The notes: a model not told the origin generated them from the sequence alone. DNA of 64,000 bases from GCA-2794515 sp034436155 (GCA_034436155.1 DAOTVP010000015.1:1-64000); one strand, 5' to 3'; counted from the stretch's first letter, positions 25,957-35,467 are shown. Numbers and translations are program-made.

Positions 25957-28616
25957 CAGGTAAAATGCCCTCGCAAATCATCTTCACGCATGATAATGCC
26001 GATTTTGATGCGATTGCATCGCTGTTGGCGGCGCATAAACTGTATCCCGAAGCCACGCCTGTCTTACCGCATCATTTGGCGCGAAATGTGGCGGAATTTA
26101 TAACGCTGTATAAAAATGGCTTGCCATTCCTCGCATGGCACGAATTCAAACCGCATAGCAAAGTAGACCGCATTATTCTGGTGGATACACAACGCCTACC
26201 CGAAATTCGCCATGTGAAACGCAATACGCCCGTCCTCATCATCGACCATCATCGGTATGAAGGTGATCAAGGGGCGCATGTCACGTTTATAGGTGAAGAA
26301 ATCGGCGCGAATGTCACCTTGCTGGCGGAACAAATCATCGCACGAGGTGGAATACATCTCACATCGCTCGAAGCAACCGTGATGCTGTTGGGGATTTATG
26401 CCGATACTGGCTCGCTGACGTATAACCGCACCACATCCCGCGATATTCGGGCGGCGGCTTGGTTGGTGGAGCAGGGCGGGGTCTTGGATACAGTACGCCG
26501 ATTTATGTCCATCCCTCTGAACGAAATTCAGCGCAACTTGCTCGACCAATTGACGAATCATCAACATACACGCTACATACAAGGTCATGCCATTCTAATT
26601 TGTACGGCAACGGTTGATGAATCGGTGGATAACATCAATCAAGTGACGCACCGCTTGCGCGATTTGCTCGAACCAACGGCGTTGATTGTGCTGGTACAAA
26701 TGCCCGGACGGGTACAGATGGTGTGTCGGTCTACAACGGATGCGGTGGATGTCGGCGGTTTGGCGCGATTTTTCGGCGGTGGTGGTCATATCCGCGCCGC
26801 CGCCGCGAGCATCGTCAACCGTCCACTCCAAGAACTTGTGCCTGCTATTTGGGAAAAAATACCCGATTTTATCCAACCCTTGACGACTGTCGCCGATTTG
26901 ATGTCTTATGGTGTGCAAACGGTGAATGCGGATGACAAAATTGTCGATATTATCGGCAACCTACGTCGAATCGGGCATGAAGGCTTTCCTGTTTTGGATA
27001 ACGATAAGCGCGTGGTGGGATTGCTCACACGGCGCGATGCAGACCGCGCTATCGAACATGGGCTAAAAGAATCGCGGGTGCGCGATGTGATGATAGCAGG
27101 TGCGGTCACGCTTGCGCCTGATGATTCGGTCTCATCGCTCGAACAAACCATCGTCAACACCACTTGGGGGCAAATTCCGATTGTCACGCCCGATAATCAC
27201 CTTATCGGCATTGTGACGCGCACCGACCTCATCAAACATTGGGCAAAAATTCATCCCACCACCCAATCACAATATGATTATATCGATGAAGATTTAATTC
27301 CGCAGTCATTAGGTATACATTTAGCCCGTCTGATTGCTCAGGTTGCCGATATTGCACGGGAACAAAACATCAATCTGTATATCGTGGGTGGGATTGTGCG
27401 CGATATGATGCTCAAACGCAAAAATGATGACATCGATTTCGTCACTGAAATATCTGCGATAGATTTCGCCGAAAGTGTGGTCGCAAAATTCGGCGGTGAA
27501 CTGAACAGTTTTCGCCCGTTTGGGACGGCAAAATGGATGCCATCCCCCCAATCGGCAGAATTACTCGGTGTGCCATACGACTCGTTACCGCATCATATCG
27601 ATTTTGCCACCGCCCGCAACGAATTTTATCAACATCCCACCGCGTTACCATCGGTTTATTCGGGTTCAATCAAACTCGATTTGCATCGGCGCGATTTCAC
27701 CATCAACACCATCGCCATCCAACTCAGTCCACAAACACGCGCCAATCGGATACTCGATTTTTACGGCGGGATGAACGACCTAAAGAACGGTGTGATTCGC
27801 GCCCTACACAGCCTCAGTTTTGTGGATGACCCCACGCGCATTTTACGCGCCATCCGTTTCGAGATGCGCTTGGGCTTCATCATCGAAGCGCGGACGGCGG
27901 AATTAATCCATGTGCATAGAGAGATGTTACGGCGCATCACAGGGGAACGTGTCCGCAACGAATTGACCCTTTTGCTGAACGAAGCGTATCCAGAACGCGG
28001 GATTTTGACCGTTCATGAGCGCGGATTACTGACCGCCATTCATCCCGATTTCGATTTTCCACAGGAGGCATACGCTGATTTTATCGCCCTGCGCGATGAT
28101 GCAACTGCCCAATTTTGCGCCAGTGCCGATTTGCCGATTCAGACGGTGTTATCCGATACGCCCGAACAGGTCTATTGGTTGGTATGGATGAAGCACCTGC
28201 ATCCGCAAGCCGTGACCAGTGTGTGTGAGCGGTTGCTATTTGGGCAAAAAATCACCGCACAGTATCGCGCACTCGCCGACATCACGCATGACGGGGCAGA
28301 CCTCCGCGCCGATGATACCCCACCGAGTCGGGTGGTGGCGCGGTTGGATACACTAACTGATTGGGGCTTATTGGCGTTGTGGATCAATGGGCATCCGACC
28401 ACGAAACGCTACATCGAAACCTATATCAGCACATGGCGATATATCCAATCGGGGATTAATGGCGATACGTTGCTGGCGATGAACATCCCCACAGGCAAAC
28501 ATTACCGCGAGATTTTATCCAAATTGCGCGAGGCAAAGTTGGATGGAGTCACCTATACCCAACGGGATGAATACGATTACCTAGAAACGTTGCTCAAGCT
28601 GATGAAGTTGCGTTAG
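25953..28616 (+). CDS. DHH phosphoesterase - CBS pair - tRNA nucleotidyltransferase (poly(A) polymerase-like) fusion
   Basis: The 887-aa product joins three modules. Residues 1-300 are a DHH/DHHA1 phosphoesterase-like part, with THDNADFDAIASLL, ILVDTQRLPE, LIIDHHRYEG and the glycine-rich FFGGGGHIRAAAASI. Residues 310-440 are two CBS domains (PVLDNDKRVVGLLTRRDADR, IPIVTPDNHLIGIVTRTDL), which often bind adenine nucleotides. From about 460 there is a class II tRNA nucleotidyltransferase, with VGGIVRDMMLKRKNDDIDFV (the metal-binding acidic pair), LHRRDFTINTIAIQL and an RNA-binding tail. It probably adds all or part of the CCA end to tRNA. The DHH part might remove or recycle nucleotides, which is inference. 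The ATG overlaps the lipoprotein stop. Confidence 0.88.
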   Translation: MTGKMPSQIIFTHDNADFDAIASLLAAHKLYPEATPVLPHHLARNVAEFITLYKNGLPFLAWHEFKPHSKVDRIILVDTQRLPEIRHVKRNTPVLIIDHHRYEGDQGAHVTFIGEEIGANVTLLAEQIIARGGIHLTSLEATVMLLGIYADTGSLTYNRTTSRDIRAAAWLVEQGGVLDTVRRFMSIPLNEIQRNLLDQLTNHQHTRYIQGHAILICTATVDESVDNINQVTHRLRDLLEPTALIVLVQMPGRVQMVCRSTTDAVDVGGLARFFGGGGHIRAAAASIVNRPLQELVPAIWEKIPDFIQPLTTVADLMSYGVQTVNADDKIVDIIGNLRRIGHEGFPVLDNDKRVVGLLTRRDADRAIEHGLKESRVRDVMIAGAVTLAPDDSVSSLEQTIVNTTWGQIPIVTPDNHLIGIVTRTDLIKHWAKIHPTTQSQYDYIDEDLIPQSLGIHLARLIAQVADIAREQNINLYIVGGIVRDMMLKRKNDDIDFVTEISAIDFAESVVAKFGGELNSFRPFGTAKWMPSPQSAELLGVPYDSLPHHIDFATARNEFYQHPTALPSVYSGSIKLDLHRRDFTINTIAIQLSPQTRANRILDFYGGMNDLKNGVIRALHSLSFVDDPTRILRAIRFEMRLGFIIEARTAELIHVHREMLRRITGERVRNELTLLLNEAYPERGILTVHERGLLTAIHPDFDFPQEAYADFIALRDDATAQFCASADLPIQTVLSDTPEQVYWLVWMKHLHPQAVTSVCERLLFGQKITAQYRALADITHDGADLRADDTPPSRVVARLDTLTDWGLLALWINGHPTTKRYIETYISTWRYIQSGINGDTLLAMNIPTGKHYREILSKLREAKLDGVTYTQRDEYDYLETLLKLMKLR

Positions 28617-28623
28617 CTGAAAA

Positions 28624-29250
28624 TTATTCCGAATGGGGCGTGTCAGTTTGGGCGGGGAAAATCTCGCTGAGAGGTACAGAGAAATCAGGCAGAACATCCC
28701 CGCCTGTGAGGGTGGCTTTTTCATCCAGTGTGGTGATCGCCAGTGATTCGCCCGTCCATGTGCAAACCTCGACGGTGCGCGTATCGGGGTAGATAATCCA
28801 CACCAATTTCGAGCCGTTGCGGAGGTAATAATCGGCTTTTTCGCGCATTTCTCGGCGGGATTGGCTGGTTGAAATGATTTCTACTGCCAAATCAGGCATA
28901 TAGGGTGTCGCGCCTTTCGTAATAACAGGGCGTGTGGTATCTATAAAATACGAAATATCGGGTTGTCTCACATTGGTTGTATCGTTTGGATTGCGAATTG
29001 TGACTTCTACACCGACATGCCCATAATTATGTTGACGACTATAAGAGACTAAGAAATAAATAATGAGGCTCGCAATCATCCCATGTTGTAACGTGGTCAC
29101 TTTTTCGACAATCTCCCCCCAAACCAGTTCAAATAAACCATCATTGAAATCAGGATGCGTTTGGCACAATTCCAAAAATTCATCAGCCGTAATGAGTGGT
29201 GATAATTCGGTTTTTACTTCAGATTCAGCGTTGGATGGTGCAACAACCAT
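28624..29250 (-). CDS. Uma2-family (DUF820) putative endonuclease
   Basis: The 208-aa product belongs to the Uma2/DUF820 family, a PD-(D/E)xK nuclease-fold group abundant in cyanobacteria and Chloroflexota. Visible blocks are ITADEFLELC, FELVWGEIVEK, VRQPDISYFI (acidic residue), PDLAVEIISTSQSRREMREKADYYLRNG with the E-x-x-S region, and LVWIIYPDTRTVEVCT. No in vivo role is known for most members. It is convergent with the tRNA nucleotidyltransferase fusion (7-base gap). Confidence 0.85.
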   Translation of the reverse strand: MVVAPSNAESEVKTELSPLITADEFLELCQTHPDFNDGLFELVWGEIVEKVTTLQHGMIASLIIYFLVSYSRQHNYGHVGVEVTIRNPNDTTNVRQPDISYFIDTTRPVITKGATPYMPDLAVEIISTSQSRREMREKADYYLRNGSKLVWIIYPDTRTVEVCTWTGESLAITTLDEKATLTGGDVLPDFSVPLSEIFPAQTDTPHSE

Positions 29251-29306
29251 GATTGATTTGTCCTCATCTCAAGATACATAATCAATTGTATCATAAAAAC
29301 AATGCA

Positions 29307-29330
29307 AGGGCGTGTGATGATACACGCCCT
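29307..29330. repeat. Hairpin downstream of ileS
   Basis: Perfect 9-bp arms AGGGCGTGT (29307-29315) and ACACGCCCT (29322-29330) flank GATGAT. It lies 19 bases after the ileS stop on the minus strand, between ileS and the Uma2 gene. No T-run follows on either strand, so termination by it is uncertain. Confidence 0.6.
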
Positions 29331-29348
29331 CACATCGGATAACATGCG

Positions 29349-32300
29349 TTAGACCTTCTTCACCCCTAATACCAGACGTTCCCCTTTGATGGATTCATCT
29401 TTCTTGGGGTCATCGTTGGGCAGATATTCGCCCTTATAGAAACCATTTTCGACTTTGCCAGCGACCAACGTTTTGGCGAGCGTTTCGCCTTTGATGTAAT
29501 CGGCGAATTGGCTGATGGCGGTCGCCAGATTGCCGTCTGCTTCATACACAACTTCGATATGGTCAGAGATGTCGAAATCGGCATCTTTCCGCAAGGTTTG
29601 GATACGGCGCACGACTTCCCGCGCCAGCCCTTCTTGTGCCAATTCGGGCGTGATACGCACATCCAACGCCGCCAGATAGCCCTTTTCTTCGCCAACGGAA
29701 TAGCCTTCGGTGGCATTCGAGATAACCTGACATTCTTCAGGTGTGACCTCGTAGGCAGTCCCATCCACTGTCACGGTGATGGATTGCCCCGCTTTGAGCG
29801 CCAAAGCCCATGCTTTGACCTGTTCGGCATCGGCTTCGCGCATCATTTTTTGCGCTTTGGGGAAGTCTTTGCCCAACTTTTTGCCCAATTGCGCGGGCAA
29901 TGGATTGAGCGTATACGTCACCATGTTGGCATCGGCTTGAAGGACATCCAACGATTTGACATTCAATTCGCTGATGATGAGGTCGGCGTATTTTTTCACC
30001 ACATCGGCTTCATCAGCAGAGCGCAACCCGAACATCACTTTTTGTAACGGTTGACGTACACCGATAGGCGCATTTTTGCCACCCTCTTTATTATTATTGC
30101 GTGCCGCCAAGCCCAAACTGACCAAGCGTTGCACCAAATCCATCTCGCGCATCAAATCTTCATTGATGAGCGATTCATCATACTCTGCCCACCACGCCAA
30201 ATGTACACTTTCGGGCGCAGATTTATCCACACCTGCCACCAAATTGCGATACATCGATTCGCTCAGGAATGGCATGGCAGGCGCGATGAGTTTGGAGACC
30301 GTCACCAAACACTCATAGAGCGTGGCGTAAGCGTTCATCTTATCGGCATCTTTTTCGGTTTTCCAGAATCGCGCCCGACTCAGACGCACGTACCAATTGC
30401 TCAACGCCTCAACAAATGTTTGGATCGGGCGGGTGGCTTCGGTGACATCAAAATTCTCATATCCATTGGTGACACGGCGCGTCAGGTTATGCAATTCAGA
30501 TAGCACCCATCGGTCGAGCAAATCACGTTCCGCCACAGGCGCGGCAGGTGTGGCTGGTGTCCATCCATCCAGATTGGCATACGTCACAAAAAAGCTATAC
30601 GTGTTCCAGAGTGTGAGCCAGAACTTTTTGATGACCTCACCGACCAAATTGACCGAGAAGCGGCGTGATTCACCCGGAGGGCTGGCGGTGAATAAATACC
30701 AACGGAAGGCATCCGCGCCATGTTCATCCAAGACCGACCATGGGTCTACGATGTTGCCCAAACTCTTCGACATTTTGCGACCTTTTTCGTCTAAGATATG
30801 CCCCAAACAGATGACATTCTTGAAGCTGGGTTGGTCAAAAAGCATGGTGCTGATGGCGTGCAAGGTATAAAACCACCCGCGAGTTTGGTCAATCGCCTCG
30901 CAGATATAATCTGCGGGATACTGTTCTTCAAATAGCTCCTGATTTTTGTGAGGATAGCCCCATTGGGCGATGGGCATCGCGCCACTATCAAACCACACAT
31001 CGATCACTTCTGGCACACGGCGCATCATACCGCCCCCGTTAGGGTTGCGGAAAACGATGTCATCCACATACGGGCGGTGTAATTCCAAGCCTGTCAAATC
31101 GCGCCCTGTTAATCGGCTCAATTCTTCGACACTGCCCACGCAGAGCATATCACCAGTTTGATCATCCACCCAAATGGGCAATGGCGTTCCCCAATAACGT
31201 TCACGACCGAGCGCCCAGTCTTTGAGGTTATCCAACCAATCCCCAAAACGCCCGTCTTTGATGTGATTTGGCACCCAGTTGATGGTTTGGTTGCCCGCTA
31301 CCATACGATCACGGTATTCGGTGGTGCGGATATACCATGTCTCACGGGCTAAATACATCAGTGGCGAATGGTCACGCCAGCAGAACGGGTAATTATGCTC
31401 GTATTGCTCGACTTTATACATCAAGCCACGTTCCCGTAAATCGCGGGTGATTTCGGGGTCGGCATCTTTGAACCATTGCCCGCGAAATTTGGTGACAGCA
31501 TCGATGAATTTGCCCTCGCTATTGACAGTCATCAACACGGGTAAATTGTATTGTCTCCCCACGTTCATATCATCTTCACCGAAAGCGGGCGCGATATGCA
31601 CAATGCCCGTACCATCGTCGGTGCTGACAAAATCACCCGCCACGACATAGGCGTAATCTTGACCTTCAACAGGCAAAAAGGTATACAGTGGGCGATAATG
31701 CATGCCAACGAGGTCTTTACCTTTCATCTCTTTGACCACCCGATAATTTTCGGGGTCTTTGAGCGCCTTCCCCATCAACGATTTGGCGAGGATGAGTTGT
31801 TCTGTGCCTTTGCCATCGCCTGCGGGACCCTCGACTTGGACATAATCGACCGTTGCACCAACGGCTAATGCCACATTGCCCGGAAGCGTCCATGGGGTGG
31901 TCGTCCACACCAAGAAATATACGCCCTGTTTATCTTGTAACGGGAAGCGCACAAACACACTTGGATCTTTGACGGTCTCGTATCCCAACGCCACCTCATG
32001 ACTGCTCAGGGGTGTGCCACATTGGGTACAATAGGGAACGATTTTATAACCCTGATAGATGAGATTTTTGTCCCATAATTGTTTGAGTATCCACCACACG
32101 CTTTCGATATATTCGTTGGTGAAGGTGACATATGCCTCATCCAAATTGACCCAATAACCTGTACGCTCGGTCAATTTTTCCCATTCGGCAATGTTGCGGA
32201 ATACACTATCCCGACATTTTTTATTGAATTCGGCGATGCCATACGACTCGATTTCGCGTTTGTTGGTGATGCCGAGTTCTTTTTGCACGGCGATTTCGAC

Positions 32301-32573
32301 TGGCAAACCGTGCGTATCCCAGCCAGCTTTACGCAAGCAATAATACCCGCGCATGGTTTTATAGCGCGGGAATAAATCTTTGAACGACCGCGCCAACACA
32401 TGATGACTGCCCGGTTGCCCGTTGGCAGTTGGCGGACCTTCATAGAACACGAATCTTTCACCACCTTCGCGTTCTGTCATGGTGCGTTCAAAGATGCGGT
32501 GCAAACGCCAAAATTCTTGCACCTCTTGTTCGACATGATTCACATTGACTTTTGGGCTGATTGCCTTAAACAT
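29349..32573 (-). CDS. ileS: Isoleucyl-tRNA synthetase
   Basis: IleRS charges tRNA-Ile with isoleucine. The 1074-aa length and the block ESYGIAEFNKKCRDSVF suit the longer, type 2-like IleRS group. The class I signature HIGH appears as GSHHV in GPPTANGQPGSHHVLARSF. KMSKS is intact near residue 601 (KGRKMSKSLGNIVDP). The editing domain includes VWTTTPWTLPGNVALAV. The anticodon-binding domain and a long C-terminal extension (DUF5915-like) follow. The start has GAGAGAGG upstream. The leader region holds an extended -10 element and an Ile-containing mini-ORF, described separately. Confidence 0.95.
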   Translation of the reverse strand: MFKAISPKVNVNHVEQEVQEFWRLHRIFERTMTEREGGERFVFYEGPPTANGQPGSHHVLARSFKDLFPRYKTMRGYYCLRKAGWDTHGLPVEIAVQKELGITNKREIESYGIAEFNKKCRDSVFRNIAEWEKLTERTGYWVNLDEAYVTFTNEYIESVWWILKQLWDKNLIYQGYKIVPYCTQCGTPLSSHEVALGYETVKDPSVFVRFPLQDKQGVYFLVWTTTPWTLPGNVALAVGATVDYVQVEGPAGDGKGTEQLILAKSLMGKALKDPENYRVVKEMKGKDLVGMHYRPLYTFLPVEGQDYAYVVAGDFVSTDDGTGIVHIAPAFGEDDMNVGRQYNLPVLMTVNSEGKFIDAVTKFRGQWFKDADPEITRDLRERGLMYKVEQYEHNYPFCWRDHSPLMYLARETWYIRTTEYRDRMVAGNQTINWVPNHIKDGRFGDWLDNLKDWALGRERYWGTPLPIWVDDQTGDMLCVGSVEELSRLTGRDLTGLELHRPYVDDIVFRNPNGGGMMRRVPEVIDVWFDSGAMPIAQWGYPHKNQELFEEQYPADYICEAIDQTRGWFYTLHAISTMLFDQPSFKNVICLGHILDEKGRKMSKSLGNIVDPWSVLDEHGADAFRWYLFTASPPGESRRFSVNLVGEVIKKFWLTLWNTYSFFVTYANLDGWTPATPAAPVAERDLLDRWVLSELHNLTRRVTNGYENFDVTEATRPIQTFVEALSNWYVRLSRARFWKTEKDADKMNAYATLYECLVTVSKLIAPAMPFLSESMYRNLVAGVDKSAPESVHLAWWAEYDESLINEDLMREMDLVQRLVSLGLAARNNNKEGGKNAPIGVRQPLQKVMFGLRSADEADVVKKYADLIISELNVKSLDVLQADANMVTYTLNPLPAQLGKKLGKDFPKAQKMMREADAEQVKAWALALKAGQSITVTVDGTAYEVTPEECQVISNATEGYSVGEEKGYLAALDVRITPELAQEGLAREVVRRIQTLRKDADFDISDHIEVVYEADGNLATAISQFADYIKGETLAKTLVAGKVENGFYKGEYLPNDDPKKDESIKGERLVLGVKKV

Positions 32574-32609
32574 CCTTAATACCTCTCTCTGATTGGTTCT
32601 GAGTGCATC

Positions 32610-32618
32610 ATTATAACA
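32610..32618 (-). promoter_or_regulatory. Extended -10 promoter element for ileS
   Basis: On the minus strand TGT precedes TATAAT (32615-32610), a perfect extended -10. The -35 region (CCCATT) is poor, as is usual for this promoter type. Transcription would start about 30 bases before the ileS ATG and leave a short leader with the GAGAGAGG site. Confidence 0.5.
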
Positions 32619-32648
32619 AATTCATCAGCCCAAATGGGGGGCTGAAAG

Positions 32649-32711
32649 TCACCAGATTTGTATTAAGGGGCGAATCAGCCGCGGTGTGAGTTTTTTATCA
32701 CCCACTGCCAC
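32649..32711 (-). CDS. Possible 20-codon leader or small ORF upstream of ileS
   Basis: On the minus strand AGGAGG (32724-32719) lies 7 bases before a GTG start. The 20-residue product is MAVGDKKLTPRLIRPLIQIW, with three different Ile codons (ATT, ATA, ATC) and three Leu codons. Codons 11-12 (CGG CTG) could pair with CAGCCC just downstream, which can alternatively pair with GGGCTG. This resembles a leader-peptide switch for ileS. However, the strongest -10 element lies downstream of the ORF, so its co-transcription with ileS is not shown. Confidence 0.3.
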   Translation of the reverse strand: MAVGDKKLTPRLIRPLIQIW

Positions 32712-32922
32712 GGGCGCACCTCCTGAGTACGTTCAATGGATAATATGTTCAGATGTGTTCGGAATGAACACTTTCTATTATGACGAAAATCGTGAAAATG
32801 GGCTAGGGGGGAATTTTTTGACAACCAGTTCTAAATTTTCCGTAACTCTTTATAGCGATAAGCCACTCATGCGGTTATACTGAAATCAAAATGAATACCA
32901 TCTGCATGGAGGACGATTTTAC

Positions 32923-35166
32923 ATGCGAAAAATGACCGTCTTTTTCATCATCATGCTCGTGGGGATGCACATCCCGTTTGCGAGTGTCGCTCAATCTACT
33001 GAGGCTGAATTATATACCCGCGCCGATGCGTTGATAAAAAGCATTTTGCCCAATATCGGCACCGCCACGGGTGGCACGATCGTGGTGCTATCTCAGACCA
33101 ACGACAGCGCATTAGGGTGTCCATTGGTGGCGGGGTATAATTTGGGCTATCCCGTCACGCCGTATCAAATCAGCATGACGTATGATAGCAATCCAGATCA
33201 TCCTATCAACATCACGCTATCATCTGACCCGTATGTGTATGCTTTATGTGATACGCGCCTGCTATCGGCACAATACACTGTTAATACACCCTCCAATTGG
33301 AGCAGTGGCTCGCTGAATTGTTCCGCATCGGCATTTTTGGGGCGTGTCGCGCCGATTTATACCGAACCAAGTACTGCTTCGACCTATATTACCGACTTGA
33401 GCGCCGCCTCGTTTGTGCCTGTTGTAGGGCGCACAGCCGATACATCGTGGTACGCGCTGGATTTGGGGGGGCGGCTGGTATGGGCATCTATCAATCATGT
33501 TCAACTGAGTGGCGCAGATTGTTATCGCATCCCCGTGAATAGCGAATTTCAAACTTTAGCTTACGAACCGCCCGCCAATAGTGTGAATGTGAGTTCCCCT
33601 GTGACAGGAATTACACCCACTTGCCAATTATATGCGGTGGATGCGCGGATTCGCTGGTCGCCCGGTTTATCCCAACCCGAAACAGGGGAACGTGTCCGTT
33701 CTGGTGATGTATATACAGTCATTGGCGTGAGTAACGATGGCGATTGGCGACAAGTCATCATGAAAAATGGCGAACTCGGTTGGGTGAATCGCAGTGTTAG
33801 CACCTTGCAAGGCGCAGGATGCGCCGCGTTGCCGATTACATCCGAGAGCGTCACCGTGCCGTTGGCTTCTGCCTGTCCGTTTGGATATGTAGGTTATCTC
33901 GCGCCCCGTTTATTTCTGGGTGGGCAAGCCCAAGTGACTGTTCAAGAAGGTGTAACCATCCGTCAATCACCGACACCCGATTCGGGATTGGTATCGAATG
34001 CGGCGCGTGGGACAGTTTATAATGTCGTTGGTGGTCCGTTATGTGGGACAGGGGTGATATGGTGGCAAATTTCGTATCGCCAAGACAACGGCACATACCT
34101 CTATCCGTGGATCCCTGAGTCGGATGTGAATCGCTCTACATCGCATTATCTCACCCCTGTGACAGGGTTGCGTGCTACCCGCTTCGCCGAGATTGCGCCG
34201 AGTAACGCCCTCGAAATTGGTAAGGTCGAGGCGGGCGGTAGTGTGGTGGATATTGCTTTCGCCCCTGATGGGTCACAATTCGCCATCGCCAATGGTGCAG
34301 ATAACGCTGTGCGTTTCTGGGGCAGTGCCAACGGAGAACGCACGGGCGAGTCGCTCAATCATGATAGCCTGGCACGCACCAGTTTTGTCGATTTCAAAGC
34401 CGATGGTAGCCTGATTGCCACAGGCGATTATTTAGGCGTGTTGAATCTCTGGCAGGGTGGGGCGCTCATCCGCACGGTTCAAGGTCAATTCCAACCCTTT
34501 TTCCCTATCGATTTTGCCATTAGCCCCGATTGGTCATTCGGCGCGGTGAGTGGGTGCTTGGATGGTGATTTATCATCAGGCGGATGTCGTTTGGGCGGTG
34601 TCCAGATATTTGACCTGAATACAGGCGCAAAATTGGCAGATTATTATGGTCAAACCGCCTCTGTGCGTGCGGTCTTATTCCTGGGGAATAACCGCCTCAT
34701 CACCGCCGCCGATGATAACACCGTTTGGGTCTGGGATTTCGCCACCAGTACGCCAACACCGCTTGCTTTAACCACTCAAGCCATCACCGATTTAGCGGTT
34801 AGTCCCGATGGAAACACGTTTGCTGTTTCGCATTGTGGCGCATTCGGTGAGAGCAATGGTGTGCGGGTGTGTACGGATGCGCGGGTGAGTTTGTATGATA
34901 GCGCCAGCCTTGCCTTCAAATCGGATGTGAGGGGACCGCGTGATATGATTATGTCGGTGGCATTCAGCCCAAGCGGGACGATTGTGGCATTGGCGAGTTT
35001 GGATAATACCGTGACGTTGTATCAAATCGCTGATAGCAAATTGCTCGAAACGTATATTGGTTATATCTACGGCGCGACCAGTGTTGCCTTTAGCCCAGAT
35101 GGTAGCCTGTTGGCGACAGGCGATAATGCGGGCATCATGACCCTGTTGCGCGTGGCTGTGCAGTAA
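32923..35166 (+). CDS. Exported protein with SH3-like domains and a WD40 beta-propeller
   Basis: The 747-aa product has a signal peptide (FFIIMLVGMHIPFASVAQ). Three bacterial SH3-like segments follow near residues 135-190 (GRVAPIYTEPSTASTYITDL), 225-275 (GVSNDGDWRQVIMKNGELGW) and 325-385 (VTIRQSPTPDSGLVSNAARG). A C-terminal WD40 propeller covers about 410-745 (VDIAFAPDGSQFAIANGADN, VSVAFSPSGTIVALASLDNT, TSVAFSPDGSLLATGDNAG). Extracellular SH3 domains often bind peptidoglycan, so a cell-wall-bound scaffold is a reasonable inference. GGAGG lies about 10 bases before the ATG. A similar but smaller propeller protein is encoded at 9286-10335. Confidence 0.82.
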   Translation: MRKMTVFFIIMLVGMHIPFASVAQSTEAELYTRADALIKSILPNIGTATGGTIVVLSQTNDSALGCPLVAGYNLGYPVTPYQISMTYDSNPDHPINITLSSDPYVYALCDTRLLSAQYTVNTPSNWSSGSLNCSASAFLGRVAPIYTEPSTASTYITDLSAASFVPVVGRTADTSWYALDLGGRLVWASINHVQLSGADCYRIPVNSEFQTLAYEPPANSVNVSSPVTGITPTCQLYAVDARIRWSPGLSQPETGERVRSGDVYTVIGVSNDGDWRQVIMKNGELGWVNRSVSTLQGAGCAALPITSESVTVPLASACPFGYVGYLAPRLFLGGQAQVTVQEGVTIRQSPTPDSGLVSNAARGTVYNVVGGPLCGTGVIWWQISYRQDNGTYLYPWIPESDVNRSTSHYLTPVTGLRATRFAEIAPSNALEIGKVEAGGSVVDIAFAPDGSQFAIANGADNAVRFWGSANGERTGESLNHDSLARTSFVDFKADGSLIATGDYLGVLNLWQGGALIRTVQGQFQPFFPIDFAISPDWSFGAVSGCLDGDLSSGGCRLGGVQIFDLNTGAKLADYYGQTASVRAVLFLGNNRLITAADDNTVWVWDFATSTPTPLALTTQAITDLAVSPDGNTFAVSHCGAFGESNGVRVCTDARVSLYDSASLAFKSDVRGPRDMIMSVAFSPSGTIVALASLDNTVTLYQIADSKLLETYIGYIYGATSVAFSPDGSLLATGDNAGIMTLLRVAVQ

Positions 35167-35176
35167 CTGTTTTGAG

Positions 35177-35198
35177 GTAGTGGGGGATTTATCCCCCA
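35177..35198. repeat. Palindrome after the SH3/WD40 gene
   Basis: GTAG is followed by perfect arms TGGGGGAT (35181-35188) and ATCCCCCA (35191-35198). It lies 11 bases after the stop codon. It is very similar to the 4352-4374 palindrome and may end transcription before the FMN riboswitch promoter. Confidence 0.7.
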
Positions 35199-35232
35199 TC
35201 ATTAACGCATAGCAATTTTTAAGATTGGTCTA

Positions 35233-35261
35233 TTCACCCCACGCCCTGAACATGCTATAAT
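35233..35261 (+). promoter_or_regulatory. Sigma-70-type promoter of the FMN riboswitch transcript
   Basis: TTCACC (35233-35238), a 17-base spacer and a perfect TATAAT (35256-35261) precede the riboswitch by about 23 bases. The start of transcription should be near 35268. Confidence 0.65.
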
Positions 35262-35284
35262 ATTCACAATTGAATACTCGTATA

Positions 35285-35467
35285 GACCTTCAGGGCGGGG
35301 TGGAATTCCCCACCGGCGGTAAAGCATCACGCAATTGGCGTGTGTGTCCAAGCCCGCGACCCGTTTTGCCCTCATGTGAGGGTGAGTCATGATGAGCCTG
35401 TTTCATCATGCCGGTGGATTTGGTGAGAGACCAAAGCCGACAGTCATAGTCCGGATGGAAGAAGGTG
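35285..35467 (+). ncRNA. FMN riboswitch (RFN element) aptamer
   Basis: The conserved RFN core is unmistakable: CTTCAGGGCGGGGTG, AATTCCCCACCGGCGGTAAA, AGCCCGCGACCCG, GGTGGATTTGGTGAGA, GCCGACAGTCATAGTCCGGA and TGGAAGAAGG. The outer P1 stem is GACCTTC (35285-35291) with GAAGGT (35461-35466). A further perfect hairpin of 11-bp arms (35469-35500) and a terminator (35577-35620) form the downstream control region. RFN elements sense FMN and switch off riboflavin synthesis or uptake genes; here the downstream genes encode a riboflavin-type ABC transporter. Confidence 0.95.

Larger units (their letters stand above)
32574..32922. other. Divergent intergenic region between ileS and the SH3/WD40 gene
   Basis: This 349-base gap serves two divergent genes. 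On the ileS side it holds an extended -10 element (32610-32618), a small hairpin (CAGCCC pairing with GGGCTG) and a mini-ORF with a strong Shine-Dalgarno (32649-32711). Towards the SH3/WD40 gene, TATACT at 32876-32881 is a possible -10 without a clear -35. Confidence 0.45.

Noticed and set aside
29508..30503. Two long plus-strand frames (179 and 150 codons) inside ileS
   Set aside because: Antisense shadows of ileS, His- and Phe-rich as expected from complementary codons, without start signals.
32670..32690. ACCGCGG on the minus strand upstream of ileS, resembling the core of a T-box
   Set aside because: The essential TGG before the core is TCA here, and no specifier stem or terminator fold typical of a T-box is recognisable.
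32686..32883. Open frame of about 65 codons on the plus strand between ileS and the SH3/WD40 gene
   Set aside because: GTG start without a Shine-Dalgarno, no domain or signal, and it runs across the divergent promoter region.
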